From an uncultured Pelagibacteraceae bacterium (GTDB lineage Bacteria > Pseudomonadota > Alphaproteobacteria > Pelagibacterales > Pelagibacteraceae), in assembly GCA_902616725.1 (NCBI GenBank), contig CACMTZ010000006.1:35279-99278 (forward strand): a stretch of DNA of 64,000 nucleotides. The letters run 5' to 3'. A program made the translations under genes and the position numbers. The notes beneath the pieces were generated by a model. The model did not search any database, was not told where the DNA came from, and was given only the letters and a program-made list of their open reading frames with translations. How positions within the stretch are numbered: the stretch's first letter is position 1; every line of letters begins with the position of its first letter. Positions 37,758 to 46,728 of the stretch are shown here, piece by piece.

Positions 37758-38528
37758 ATGAAGTTTATAATACTTGGTTGTGGTAGTTCAATGGGTGTTC
37801 CAAGACCAGATGGCTTTTTTGGTAATTGTGATCCTAAAATCAAGAAAAATTATAGAACACGATGTTCTGCACTATTAAAAACCTCTAATCAAAATATATT
37901 GATTGATACTTCACCTGATTTACGACAACAATTATTAAGACATAAGATTAAAAAAATAGATAAAGTGCTTTTTTCCCACATGCATGGTGATCAAACACAT
38001 GGAATAAATGATTTAAGATCATTTTATATAAGTAGCAAAAATCAAATCGATGTATATGCTGATCCATTTACTTCTAAATATTTAAAAAATAGTTTTTCAT
38101 ACATATTCAAAAGTTACTCTAGAGAGTATCCTGCTACTTTAAAATTGCATAAATTACCAAAAACTTTTCTTACATCAAATAATAAGAAAAAAATTTCTGT
38201 TAAATCTATTAAAGTTGAACACGGAAAAGTTAAATCTAATTGCTTTATAATTGATAAGAAATTGGCTTATATAAGCGATGTAAGTAAAATTTACACTAAA
38301 GATTTTAGATATTTCAAAAATTTGAAGTTTTTAGTCATAGATTGCCTTTGGTATAATTACCATCCATCACATTTTAATTTAGAGACCTCTCTTTCTATGA
38401 TTAGAAAGTTCAAACCTAAAAAAGCTATTTTAACTAATTTATCTCCAGTATTAGATTACAAAGTTCTCATGAAAGTTTTACCAAAAAACACAATACCTGC
38501 TTTCGACGGGCTTACTCTAAATTTATAA
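37758..38528 (+). CDS. Metallo-beta-lactamase-fold hydrolase with HxHxDQ metal motif
   Basis: A 256-residue MBL-fold protein of the PhnP-like group (COG1235) usually found after tatD in alphaproteobacteria. It begins KFIILGCGSSMGVPRPDG. The dinuclear-site motif normally HxHxDH reads H74-M-H76-G-D78-Q79 with another His at 81, so one metal ligand is substituted. Later ligands in VEHGKVKSNCFII and ISDVSK are recognisable. Function unknown; possibly a phosphodiesterase. Overlaps the end of the GPx gene by 6 nt. Confidence 0.85.
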   Translation: MKFIILGCGSSMGVPRPDGFFGNCDPKIKKNYRTRCSALLKTSNQNILIDTSPDLRQQLLRHKIKKIDKVLFSHMHGDQTHGINDLRSFYISSKNQIDVYADPFTSKYLKNSFSYIFKSYSREYPATLKLHKLPKTFLTSNNKKKISVKSIKVEHGKVKSNCFIIDKKLAYISDVSKIYTKDFRYFKNLKFLVIDCLWYNYHPSHFNLETSLSMIRKFKPKKAILTNLSPVLDYKVLMKVLPKNTIPAFDGLTLNL

Positions 38529-39068
38529 AATACTCTCTATTTTACTAATTATTTTATTTGATAATGGTTTAGTGAAAGAGGAAAATGTATCCTCAATTTT
38601 TCCCTCTTTGTTTATTAAAATTTTATGAAAATTCCACTTTGGTACTGCTGAGCTACCATGATTAGTTTTAGCCCATTTAAATAACTCATGTGCATTATTT
38701 CCTTTTACCTCAGAAATAGCTGAAAGTGGAAAGGTGATATTAAAATTGACTTCACAAAACTCTTTAACTTCTGAGTTTTTATTTTTCTCTTGATTAAATG
38801 AATTTGACGGTACAGCAAGAACAACTAAACCCTTACTTTTATATTTGTCCCAAAGAATTTGAAGTTCTTCATATTGATTTGTAAATCCACAATAGCTTGC
38901 CGTATTTACTACTAATACTACATTATTTTTGAAATCACTAAAATTTATTATATCGCCCGATATGCTCTCAATATTTAGATCAAAAAAAGTTTTTTCATAA
39001 TTTGCGATAACTGAACTTTTAAAAAAAAACATAATTATTGTAAAACCTAATATAAATTTTTTTGTCAT
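38523..39068 (-). CDS. Glutathione peroxidase-family protein, probably exported
   Basis: A 181-residue GPx-like thiol peroxidase in the cysteine form (NTASYCGFTNQYEEL, where selenocysteine would sit in mammals). The tryptophan and asparagine of the catalytic tetrad are in PKWNFHK; the glutamine region reads PSNSFNQE, divergent from the usual form. An N-terminal hydrophobic stretch (residues 3-21) looks like a signal peptide, suggesting a periplasmic peroxide or lipid peroxide scavenger. Its start overlaps the nhaA stop by 4 nt. Confidence 0.87.
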   Translation of the reverse strand: MTKKFILGFTIIMFFFKSSVIANYEKTFFDLNIESISGDIINFSDFKNNVVLVVNTASYCGFTNQYEELQILWDKYKSKGLVVLAVPSNSFNQEKNKNSEVKEFCEVNFNITFPLSAISEVKGNNAHELFKWAKTNHGSSAVPKWNFHKILINKEGKIEDTFSSFTKPLSNKIISKIESIL

Positions 39069-40237
39069 TTATTAGGTGTAAGTAGTATTAAGAAGTAACC
39101 AAATAAAGTGGATAAAAGTGACCCAGTTAGTACTCCTATTTTTACACCATCCATATATTGCATATTCTCAATAAAAGCTAAATTTCCAACAAAAAGACTC
39201 ATTGTGAAACCGATACCAGTTAGAACACCTACGCCATAAAAGTTATACCAATTTGAATTATTAGGCATTTGAGCAATTTTTGTTTTAATTGCTACATATG
39301 AAAATACAAAGACACCTAATTGTTTACCAACAAATAATCCTAACACAATTCCGAGTGGCACTTTGTCTAATAAAGAACTAAAAGATAAGCCCTCTAGAGA
39401 TACTCCTGCATTGGCAAAAGCAAATAAAGGCATAATACCAAAAGCTACGTAGGGACTTATTGCATGTTCAACTTTGATTAATAATGAAAAATCTTTTTCT
39501 TTCTTTCGGTGAGGTATGGTCATGGCTAATAAAACTCCAGCAATAGTAGCGTGAATACCTGAATTATGTGTAAAGTCCCACAGAAATATACCTACAACCA
39601 AGTAAGGTAAAAATTTTTTTATATTAAATTTATTTATTACTAACAGGACAATAAAAGCTAACAGCATAAGCGTTAAGTATTTAACACTCAAATCACCTGA
39701 ATAAAATAAAGCAATGATAACAATCGCTCCTAAGTCATCAATAATTGCTAAAGCGGTTAAAAAAACTTTTAGAGATAACGGTACTCTTTTTCCTAATAAA
39801 GATAATACACCAAGTGAGAAAGCAATGTCGGTAGCAGAGGGAATGGCCCATCCATTCATAGTTTCGCTGTCACCAAAGTTTATAAATACATAAAATAATG
39901 CAGGAACTAACATGCCGCCTACAGCAGCTATTATTGGAAGTAAAGCTTGTTTTATATTTGAAAGTTCTCCTTGTAAAAATTCTCTTTTTATTTCTAAAGT
40001 GACAAAGAAAAAAAATATTGCCATTAAGGCGTCATTAATCCAATGTAAGACAGATAATTTTAACCCAAAGTTGTTAATGCCTATAAATAAGTATTTATTT
40101 AAAGTTGAAAAATATAAATCAGATAAATTAGAGTTGCTGATTATTAATGCAATTATAGCCGCAAATAGTAAAACTAAACCGCTAGCTGCTTCAAGTTTAA
40201 AAAACCATTTAAAAGGTTTAGATAAGTAATTAATCAT
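39065..40237 (-). CDS. nhaA: Na+/H+ antiporter NhaA
   Basis: A 390-residue antiporter with about eleven or twelve membrane helices. The functional aspartates appear in NGWAIPSATDIAFSLGVL and ALAIIDDLGAIVIIALFY, the paired Asp motif of the ion site. EIKREFLQGEL near residue 80 is also diagnostic. It would exchange protons for sodium across the inner membrane, consistent with a marine organism. It follows the zinc-ribbon membrane protein by 2 nt. Confidence 0.95.
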   Translation of the reverse strand: MINYLSKPFKWFFKLEAASGLVLLFAAIIALIISNSNLSDLYFSTLNKYLFIGINNFGLKLSVLHWINDALMAIFFFFVTLEIKREFLQGELSNIKQALLPIIAAVGGMLVPALFYVFINFGDSETMNGWAIPSATDIAFSLGVLSLLGKRVPLSLKVFLTALAIIDDLGAIVIIALFYSGDLSVKYLTLMLLAFIVLLVINKFNIKKFLPYLVVGIFLWDFTHNSGIHATIAGVLLAMTIPHRKKEKDFSLLIKVEHAISPYVAFGIMPLFAFANAGVSLEGLSFSSLLDKVPLGIVLGLFVGKQLGVFVFSYVAIKTKIAQMPNNSNWYNFYGVGVLTGIGFTMSLFVGNLAFIENMQYMDGVKIGVLTGSLLSTLFGYFLILLTPNK

Positions 40238-40239
40238 GA

Positions 40240-40713
40240 TTAAACTAAGTCTTTAATAAATAATTTAATATCTTTCAATATCTCAAAAAGACTAAATATA
40301 ACAAGCTCAAGAGAAGGGAATAATTGATATAAATATGTACTAAAAGTATCTATGACAACTAATAAAGCAACAAAAGTTATCAAAAGTACAATTAAATACG
40401 AAAGTAATTTAGTAAATGATAAGCTTTTTCTTGGCTTATATTTTGTTATCTCATAATTTTTTTTATCTTTTAATTTAGAATAGCTTTCTTCTTTAAATGT
40501 TTTTGCTTCATTTTTTTTTCTTTGAGTTATAGTTGGTTTTTCTTTGACATCAATTTCAACATCTTGTTTTATTTCTTTTTTAATATCTGCAATTTTTGGA
40601 TTATAAAACCAAACATAATTACACGAGCCACACTGAATAGTTCTTCCATTTTCAGGAATAAGTTCTGAATTTACTTCGAATACTTTATTACAATTAATAC
40701 ATTCAATAATCAT
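40240..40713 (-). CDS. Zinc-ribbon (MJ0042-type) single-pass membrane protein
   Basis: A 157-residue protein. The N-terminal 35 residues form a zinc ribbon with two CxxC knuckles (CINC and CGSC) of the MJ0042/YgiT-like type common at the start of alphaproteobacterial membrane proteins. A charged linker and one membrane helix (about residues 108-130) follow. Function unknown. Confidence 0.75.
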   Translation of the reverse strand: MIIECINCNKVFEVNSELIPENGRTIQCGSCNYVWFYNPKIADIKKEIKQDVEIDVKEKPTITQRKKNEAKTFKEESYSKLKDKKNYEITKYKPRKSLSFTKLLSYLIVLLITFVALLVVIDTFSTYLYQLFPSLELVIFSLFEILKDIKLFIKDLV

Positions 40714-40865
40714 TATTTTATAAAATAAATGTTATGCTTATCTTATATCTATTTATAAGCAAAAGTTAATTATAGTTTTTACAGAAACAGTTGTTGGTCT
40801 TTTTAATTTACATTTTAATTGTGATGTATAAGGTAAAAATATTGAAAATTCTTAATAATTAATAA

Positions 40866-41612
40866 ATGTTCTTTTTTAAAAGTAAAAGCAAAAATTTCAA
40901 AAATAGTAAACTTAAAATTTTATCAGGTTACAACTATAGATATAGAAATATTGGAAAAGAATCAGAAAAAACAATAATTAAATATGCCAATCATTTTAAA
41001 TTTGATTATGAAATTGATAAAAGAACATCATTTGAGAGACATTTTTATTGGTTGAAAATAAAGATACTAATTGAACACCTTGAAGCTAAAAGTCATGAAT
41101 TCTATCTATGGTTAGATGCCGACTCTTTTGTGTGTAGATATGAAAATATTTTAAATCATATTGATAAAACAAAACATATCTTTATTCATAATCAATTTTT
41201 TAAATCCAAACATAAAACAAAATATAAAAATGTCGATTTTTTAACATGGGGGCCAAATGTTGGAGTAATCCTTGTAAGAAATACAAGTTGGTCTCTAAAC
41301 TTTTTTAAAAATGTATGGAATAAAAAAAAATATTTAAATCATTATTGGCCAGATAATGCAGCAGTAATGGATGAAATTGGTTTTAAAGCTGAAATTTCAA
41401 ATTTGTCAGATAATAAACCAAATAAGTCTACTTTAAATAAGATTCAATTTTTATCAGGTATTTGGAATAGTATGCCTAATAAAAATTTTAATGATCCAAA
41501 AAATAATGAAATATCAAATTATTATTTTAATCCTGTAATAATTCATTTAGCTGGTATAAGGCGGAGAGATAGAGTTGAATTTATCAAGAAATATAAAAAT
41601 TTATTTATTTAA
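40866..41612 (+). CDS. Glycosyltransferase, GT34/GMA12-like
   Basis: A 248-residue protein with a GT-A-like fold signature: EFYLWLDADSFVCRYENI contains the DxD metal motif, and WGPNVGVILVRNTSWSLNFFKNVW resembles the galactosyl/mannosyltransferase GMA12/MNN10 family. No signal or membrane helix. Sugar and acceptor unknown. It ends 8 nt inside the convergent methyltransferase gene. Confidence 0.72.
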   Translation: MFFFKSKSKNFKNSKLKILSGYNYRYRNIGKESEKTIIKYANHFKFDYEIDKRTSFERHFYWLKIKILIEHLEAKSHEFYLWLDADSFVCRYENILNHIDKTKHIFIHNQFFKSKHKTKYKNVDFLTWGPNVGVILVRNTSWSLNFFKNVWNKKKYLNHYWPDNAAVMDEIGFKAEISNLSDNKPNKSTLNKIQFLSGIWNSMPNKNFNDPKNNEISNYYFNPVIIHLAGIRRRDRVEFIKKYKNLFI

Positions 41613-42387
41613 TTTTTAGTTCATTAATCTGATTTTTTGTATAAAGATTTAGGTAACAATTAAAACCACTATTTTTATTTAGTTCATCTTTATCTAGTAT
41701 TTCATGTAATGGTTTAGGCAGTAAAAAGGGAGGTCTAGTTAAGTCTATTTCTCTATATTCTCCATCAGGAATATCTAAATTATCTATTTCTTTATTTATA
41801 TCTTTTAACTTATATGATGTGAGTAATAAGTAGTTAATCTTACTTTTTTTAAAGTTTTCAAAAAATAATTTTATACTTTTAAATGACAAGTGAATTAAAC
41901 AATCTCTACAAATCATTAAATCTGAGTCTGGTAAATTTTCTTTAGTAATATCTAGCTTAATGAAATCTAATTTATCATTCTTAAATTTTTTAATATTATT
42001 ATCAATTATTTCTTGCACAATATCTCCACCAATATAAGTCAAATCCTTATCTAAAACATTTTTAACCCAATTGAAATCTCCACATGGTGCATCTAAAATA
42101 CTTTTAATTTGATACTTTTTAATAATATTAATTATTTCTTTCTCGATATTGATGGTATTTTTTAACTCAGATCCATAACCTGAAACACTTTCATTTGAGG
42201 ACCAGAAATTAGTTTTATAAATAAGATTAAATCTTTTTTCTGAAGTATTTTGATTAAAGATATTTTTTTTATTTTTTTGATAAATATGCTTTTTAACAAT
42301 TCGATAGGGTGTTGTTAAAATTTTTGTAATAGTTTTTATTAGTCCGTTGTATTTATAAAATTTATAATATCTATTTAATATAAACAT
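41605..42387 (-). CDS. Class I SAM-dependent methyltransferase
   Basis: A 260-residue methyltransferase. Motif I is ILDAPCGDFNWVKNVL with a following acidic YIGGDIV, and SDLMICRDCLIHLSFKSI is the motif IV/VI region. A basic N-terminal extension of about 50 residues precedes the Rossmann fold. The acceptor is unknown; pairing with a glycosyltransferase suggests a surface-sugar role, but this is only context. An 8-bp inverted repeat sits 5 nt ahead of the start. Confidence 0.75.
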   Translation of the reverse strand: MFILNRYYKFYKYNGLIKTITKILTTPYRIVKKHIYQKNKKNIFNQNTSEKRFNLIYKTNFWSSNESVSGYGSELKNTINIEKEIINIIKKYQIKSILDAPCGDFNWVKNVLDKDLTYIGGDIVQEIIDNNIKKFKNDKLDFIKLDITKENLPDSDLMICRDCLIHLSFKSIKLFFENFKKSKINYLLLTSYKLKDINKEIDNLDIPDGEYREIDLTRPPFLLPKPLHEILDKDELNKNSGFNCYLNLYTKNQINELKIK

Positions 42388-42392
42388 TGTCG

Positions 42393-42421
42393 CTTCTATA
42401 AATTATATTAAAATATAGAAG
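42393..42421. promoter_or_regulatory. Inverted repeat in the leader of the methyltransferase gene
   Basis: CTTCTATA (42393-42400) and TATAGAAG (42414-42421) form perfect 8-bp arms around a 13-nt AT spacer. On the minus strand the hairpin ends 5 nt before the methyltransferase ATG at 42387. It could be an operator or an RNA hairpin affecting translation; it has no U-run on either side. Confidence 0.35.
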
Positions 42422-42472
42422 GTAAAATCAATTATTTCTACTTTTCCTTATCATTTAACCTTTTTCTTTTTA

Positions 42473-42500
42473 TTGAAAACATAAGTAAAAACGCTATAAC
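42473..42500 (+). promoter_or_regulatory. Promoter of tRNA-Pro
   Basis: TTGAAA at 42473-42478 and TATAAC at 42495-42500 with a 16-nt spacer. The -10 box ends 9 nt before the first base of the tRNA at 42510, giving a start a few bases upstream of the mature 5' end. Confidence 0.65.
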
Positions 42501-42509
42501 GAACATTCT

Positions 42510-42586
<77 letters not shown>

Positions 42587-42591
42587 TTGAT

Positions 42592-42873
42592 ATGAAAAAA
42601 GCAAAAATTTACATACCTAATAAAAGTGCAATGCAATCTGGTTTAGGAAAACTTGATAAATGGATACTTGAATTTGAAACGAATGATCCCACAAAAAATC
42701 CTTTAATGGGATGGGAAAGTTCTAATGATACGTATACTGAACTGAAATTAGAATTTTCAACAAAAGAATTAGCAATAAATTATGCAAAAAAGAAAAAAAT
42801 TGATTATGAACTAATTGAGCCAAAAAAAAGAAAAATAGTAAAAAAATCCTACGCAGATAATTTTTTAAAATAG
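42592..42873 (+). CDS. NADH dehydrogenase accessory subunit, NDUFS4-like (ETC complex I subunit)
   Basis: A 93-residue protein of the ETC complex I / NDUFS4 family (18-kDa subunit), which stabilises the peripheral arm of respiratory complex I in alphaproteobacteria and mitochondria. The family features IYIPNKSAMQSG, LEFETNDPTKNPLMGWESS and YAKKKKIDYEL are all present. It begins only 5 nt after tRNA-Pro, so it is probably read from the tRNA promoter. Confidence 0.9.
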   Translation: MKKAKIYIPNKSAMQSGLGKLDKWILEFETNDPTKNPLMGWESSNDTYTELKLEFSTKELAINYAKKKKIDYELIEPKKRKIVKKSYADNFLK

Positions 42874-42880
42874 ATAAATA

Positions 42881-43873
42881 ATGTTTAAATTTTTTACAGA
42901 TAGAAGGTGGTATTTATGGAGTATAGGTGGAACGTTACTGATTTTAATGGCTACTTGGTATCAGGTTCAACTTGATGTGAGAATTAATGAATGGTTTGGT
43001 GAATTTTACGATACTTTACAAAAAGCTCTCACTAATCCTAATTCTGTATCTGAAAAAGAATTTATCGCGTATCTTTTTACATTTGCTAAAATTGCAGCTA
43101 TATACATTTTAGTAGTTATTTTTAGTGATTATTTTACCAGCCACTGGACATTTAGATGGAGAACTGCAATGGCAGATTTTTATCACGACAAATGGAATGA
43201 TGCCTCTTCTATAGAGGGAGCATCTCAAAGAGTTCAAGAGGACACACTTAAATTTGCTAGAATAATGGAAGGTCTAGGGGCTGAATTACTGAGAAGTGTA
43301 ATGACGTTGATTGCTTTTACTCCAATTTTATGGGGCTTATCAAAAAGTATTACTGTATTACCATGGATTGGCGAAGTCGAACATGCTTTAGTTTGGGTCG
43401 CGATTATATCAGCATTGGGTGGAACAATATTATTGGCCAGTGTAGGTATTAAACTTCCCGGCATTGAATATGATATTCAAAAAGAAGAGGCCGCTTATAG
43501 AAAAGAATTAGTTTTAGGAGAGGATTTTAAAGAAAGTGCACAACCTGCAAAAATTACAGATCTTTATGGGGGTGTTAGAAAAATTCATTATAAGATGTAT
43601 TTTCATTACCTTTACTTTAACGCAGTAAAATGGAGTTACTTACAAGGTATGGTAATTGTCCCATATTTAGCACTAGCACCAACGATTGTAACTGGTGCGA
43701 TAACACTTGGTTTTGTTCAACAAATTATAAGAGCTTTTGGTCGAGTTGAAACATCATTGCAATATTTAGTTAGAAGCTGGCCAATTATTGTTGAGCTAAT
43801 TTCAGTTTGGAAAAGATTGAGAGAATTTGAGTCAAAATTAGAGAAAAACATATCTATTGAAACTGCAAAATAA
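42881..43873 (+). CDS. SbmA/BacA-like peptide transporter, short N-terminus
   Basis: A 330-residue membrane protein clearly related to SbmA/BacA, proton-driven importers of peptides that lack an ATPase domain. Conserved stretches are HWTFRWRTAMADFYHDKWN, EGASQRVQEDTLKFARIME, VGIKLPGIEYDIQKEEAAYRKELVLGED (split family block) and YFHYLYFN. It starts about 75 residues later than E. coli SbmA, missing the first membrane region. Overlaps glpX by one base. Confidence 0.87.
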   Translation: MFKFFTDRRWYLWSIGGTLLILMATWYQVQLDVRINEWFGEFYDTLQKALTNPNSVSEKEFIAYLFTFAKIAAIYILVVIFSDYFTSHWTFRWRTAMADFYHDKWNDASSIEGASQRVQEDTLKFARIMEGLGAELLRSVMTLIAFTPILWGLSKSITVLPWIGEVEHALVWVAIISALGGTILLASVGIKLPGIEYDIQKEEAAYRKELVLGEDFKESAQPAKITDLYGGVRKIHYKMYFHYLYFNAVKWSYLQGMVIVPYLALAPTIVTGAITLGFVQQIIRAFGRVETSLQYLVRSWPIIVELISVWKRLREFESKLEKNISIETAK

Positions 43874-44820
43874 TGTCATTAGACAAAAAATTTGAAGACT
43901 TATTTTTAAATGTTTCAATCAAAGCAGCCTTTTCATCTTATCATTTTGTTGGAAAAAAGGATAAAATAGCAGCTGATAAATCTGCTGTAGATGCAATGAG
44001 AAATAAACTTAATGAAATAGAAATGAGGGGAAAGGTAGTTATTGGAGAAGGAGAACTAGATGAAGCTCCTATGCTTTATATTGGAGAAACTTTAGGTACC
44101 ATGAATGGTCCCGAGTTAGATATTGCTGTGGATCCTTTGGAGGGAACTAATTTTGCAGCAAATAATCTGCCAGGAGCATTATCTGTTATTGCAGTTGCAG
44201 AAAAATCAAACTTATTTAGTGCACCTGAGACTTATATGAACAAAATTTCGGCAAAAGTACCCTCTGAAGGTATTATTGATTTGGATTATTCAGTTAAAAA
44301 AAATATTTCTAATCTTGCAGATTATAAGAATAAACAACCCAATGAACTTTCTGCATGTATTTTAGATCGACCAAGGCATAAAAAGATTATTGAAGAACTA
44401 AGGAATTTGAAGGTGAATTTAAAACTTATTTCTGATGGAGATGTATCAGGAGCTTTATTAGTTTCTGATAAGAAATATAATATAGATATTTTTATGGGTA
44501 TTGGTGGTGGACCTGAGGGTGTGCTTGCAGCTTCTGCTTTGGATGCCCTTGATTGTTTTTTTCAAGGTAGATTCATTTTCGATAATGAAAATGATGTAAA
44601 TAGGGCAAAAAAAATGGGTATAGATGATTTAAATAAAAAGTATTTATTAAATGAAATAATTACAGGTGACTCAATTTTTTGTGCAACCGGCATTACAAAC
44701 GGGGACATTGTTTCTGGAATAAAAATAGAGGAAAATAATTATATATCAGAAACGCTCATTACTCATAAATCTACAAATTTGAAAAAAATAATAAAATCAA
44801 AAAATAAAATAGATGAATAA
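43873..44820 (+). CDS. glpX: Fructose-1,6-bisphosphatase class II
   Basis: Li+-sensitive phosphatase of gluconeogenesis, 315 residues. IGEGELDEAPMLYIGE and DIAVDPLEGTNFAANN hold the metal-binding acidic residues, and GIGGGPEGVLAASAL is a typical GlpX block. In many alphaproteobacteria glpX follows hom; here hom is 6.5 kb away at 50425. Overlaps the MerR gene by 8 nt. Confidence 0.94.
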   Translation: MSLDKKFEDLFLNVSIKAAFSSYHFVGKKDKIAADKSAVDAMRNKLNEIEMRGKVVIGEGELDEAPMLYIGETLGTMNGPELDIAVDPLEGTNFAANNLPGALSVIAVAEKSNLFSAPETYMNKISAKVPSEGIIDLDYSVKKNISNLADYKNKQPNELSACILDRPRHKKIIEELRNLKVNLKLISDGDVSGALLVSDKKYNIDIFMGIGGGPEGVLAASALDALDCFFQGRFIFDNENDVNRAKKMGIDDLNKKYLLNEIITGDSIFCATGITNGDIVSGIKIEENNYISETLITHKSTNLKKIIKSKNKIDE

Positions 44821-45184
44821 AGAAGATAATTCTTACAAAACTATAAGCGAAGTTGTTAAAATATTAAATTTAAAATCAAAAAAAGAGGACTCTTTACCCA
44901 CTCATACTCTTCGTTTCTGGGAAAAAGAATTTAAACAAATTAAACCTAAAATACTTACTGGAAATAGAAGATATTATGACAAAAAAAACATTGAATTATT
45001 AAAAAAAATTCATTTTTTATTAAAAGATCAAGGAATGACTATCAAAGGTGTAAAGAAAATACTAAATAATAAAGAACCTTTAAAGCTTGACGAAATGGCA
45101 GATAATTCTATAAGAGCAGATAATTTAAAAAATAAGTTAAATAAGATTTCGAATATTGTAAAAAGTTTAAAAAAATTTAAATAA
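44813..45184 (+). CDS. MerR-family transcriptional regulator
   Basis: A 123-residue regulator with an N-terminal MerR winged helix: TISEVVKILN, THTLRFWEKEFKQIKP, GNRRYYDKKNIELL, and GMTIKGVKKIL. A short C-terminal helix follows, with no cysteine-rich metal loop. This is the MerR usually encoded right after ihfA in alphaproteobacteria; here ihfA is 14 kb away. Target unknown. Confidence 0.87.
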   Translation: MNKEDNSYKTISEVVKILNLKSKKEDSLPTHTLRFWEKEFKQIKPKILTGNRRYYDKKNIELLKKIHFLLKDQGMTIKGVKKILNNKEPLKLDEMADNSIRADNLKNKLNKISNIVKSLKKFK

Positions 45185-45185
45185 G

Positions 45186-45377
45186 ATGGCAAAAAAAACT
45201 CATATAAAAGTTCGTTTAGTCCCTGAAGAAAAACCAGATAGTCCTTTTTTTTATTATGTAAAAAAACCTGCTGGTGGAGAAAAAGCCAAGGTAAAATTAA
45301 AAGCTAGAAAATATAATCCTTCAACTAGAAAACATGAAATTTTTGTTGAAAAAAAATTACCACCACATAGTAAATAA
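45186..45377 (+). CDS. rpmG: Ribosomal protein L33
   Basis: A 63-residue L33 with the YYVKKPA, KLKARKYNPSTRKHEIFVEKK pattern. It lacks the two CxxC pairs of zinc-binding L33, so it is the zinc-independent form. The stop codon directly abuts the stop of the convergent chorismate mutase gene. Confidence 0.93.
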   Translation: MAKKTHIKVRLVPEEKPDSPFFYYVKKPAGGEKAKVKLKARKYNPSTRKHEIFVEKKLPPHSK

Positions 45378-45668
45378 TCATTTTTTTTTAAAATTTCTTC
45401 TTTCGTAATCAATATAAGACCAGATCATATTTTTCCATATTCTATTAGTAATACGTGGATCAATTTTATTCTTTAAAGATTTTTTTCTTATATTACTAAG
45501 TATGGATCTAATTCTTTTTTGATCAACTATTTGATTTTTTCTATCTTTAAGTTCTAAAACTTTTTTTACAAGAAATGTTCTCTTTTTTATAATTTTTATA
45601 AGTGAATTATCTATTTTATCTAGTTCTGATCTAATTTTGCTTAGTTTTTTTCGTTTTTGCGGCGACAT
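45378..45668 (-). CDS. Chorismate mutase (AroQ-type)
   Basis: A 96-residue all-helical AroQ domain converting chorismate to prephenate. RSELDKIDNSLIKIIKKR, the second-helix KDR motif in LELKDRK and the third-helix IWKNMIWSYIDYERR are characteristic. It is not fused to another aromatic pathway enzyme. Monocistronic, between rpmG (convergent) and ctaA (divergent, 43 nt). Confidence 0.85.
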   Translation of the reverse strand: MSPQKRKKLSKIRSELDKIDNSLIKIIKKRTFLVKKVLELKDRKNQIVDQKRIRSILSNIRKKSLKNKIDPRITNRIWKNMIWSYIDYERRNFKKK

Positions 45669-45711
45669 TTATATATTTGGATAATTAAAAAATTATTATA
45701 TTTATGCGCAT

Positions 45712-46728
45712 ATGTACACAGCAAATCATAAGATTAATTATCAATTATCTCTCTGGTTAATTTCAATGTTTTGGATTGTGTCTATTATGATTGTTGTTGG
45801 AGGCTTAACAAGATTAACGGACTCGGGTCTTTCAATTACTAAATGGCAACTTTTCTCAGGATTTTTACCACCTTTAAATCAAGAAGACTGGATTTCGTAT
45901 TTTAATCTTTATAAGCAAATACCAGAATTTAAATTACAAAATTACAATATGAATATGCAAGAATTCAAAATTATTTTTTGGTGGGAATGGGCACATCGTT
46001 TTTTAGGAAGATTAATTGGTATCGGATTTTTAATACCACTAATTTATTTTTCTTTTAAAATTAGTATTTCAAAATTGTATAGTATGTATTTAATTTTTTT
46101 TCTAATATGTTTTCAAGGCTTTATTGGTTGGTATATGGTCACTAGTGGTCTTGTAGATAGAGTTGATGTAAGTCATTTTAGATTATCTATTCATTTATTG
46201 ATTGCTTTTATTATTTTATCATTAATATTCTGGAACTATCTCAAGCTAAATTTGAGTAATAATACAACAAATAAAATAAATCCTTTAATACCACTCGTTT
46301 TTTTAACATTGGTCTTTACACAAATTGTTATAGGAGCTTTTGTATCTGGTATGGATGCTGGAAAAATTTATAATTCCTGGCCAAATATGGGTACAGCATA
46401 TTTTCCTGACGACAATGAATTTGTTAATTTGTTTAAACTATCTGCTTTTAGCGATCCATCTTTAGTTCAATTTATTCATAGAAACTTAGCTTATATAATC
46501 GGATTTTATTATTTATTTATGTTTTATAAAATTTATAAGGACAAAATTTTTGATTTATACAAATCTATAAATTTGTTGGGTTTTTTTATTTTATTACAAA
46601 TTTTTTTAGGAATAATAACAGTTTTATATGGTGCACAAATCTATATAGCATCTATGCACCAAATAAGCTCAATCTTTTTGGTAAGTTCTTGTATCTATTT
46701 TTTATTTCTTAATACAAGATTTAACTAA
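45712..46728 (+). CDS. ctaA: Heme A synthase (COX15/CtaA)
   Basis: Eight-helix membrane oxygenase that converts heme O to heme A for cytochrome oxidase, 338 residues. Diagnostic stretches are VGGLTRLTDSGLSITKWQ, WWEWAHRFLGRLIG, VDVSHFRLSIHLLIA and FIHRNLAYIIG, which contain the heme-ligand histidines. The GAFVSGMDAGKIYNSWPNMG block is also typical. Overlaps the convergent metY by 8 nt. Confidence 0.95.
   Translation: MYTANHKINYQLSLWLISMFWIVSIMIVVGGLTRLTDSGLSITKWQLFSGFLPPLNQEDWISYFNLYKQIPEFKLQNYNMNMQEFKIIFWWEWAHRFLGRLIGIGFLIPLIYFSFKISISKLYSMYLIFFLICFQGFIGWYMVTSGLVDRVDVSHFRLSIHLLIAFIILSLIFWNYLKLNLSNNTTNKINPLIPLVFLTLVFTQIVIGAFVSGMDAGKIYNSWPNMGTAYFPDDNEFVNLFKLSAFSDPSLVQFIHRNLAYIIGFYYLFMFYKIYKDKIFDLYKSINLLGFFILLQIFLGIITVLYGAQIYIASMHQISSIFLVSSCIYFLFLNTRFN

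Noticed and set aside
40735..40761. TGCTTAT/ATAAGCA inverted repeat upstream of the zinc-ribbon gene and the glycosyltransferase gene
   Set aside because: Seven-bp arms with a 13-nt spacer arise easily in AT-rich DNA, there is no T-run, and neither start is close enough to argue for an operator.
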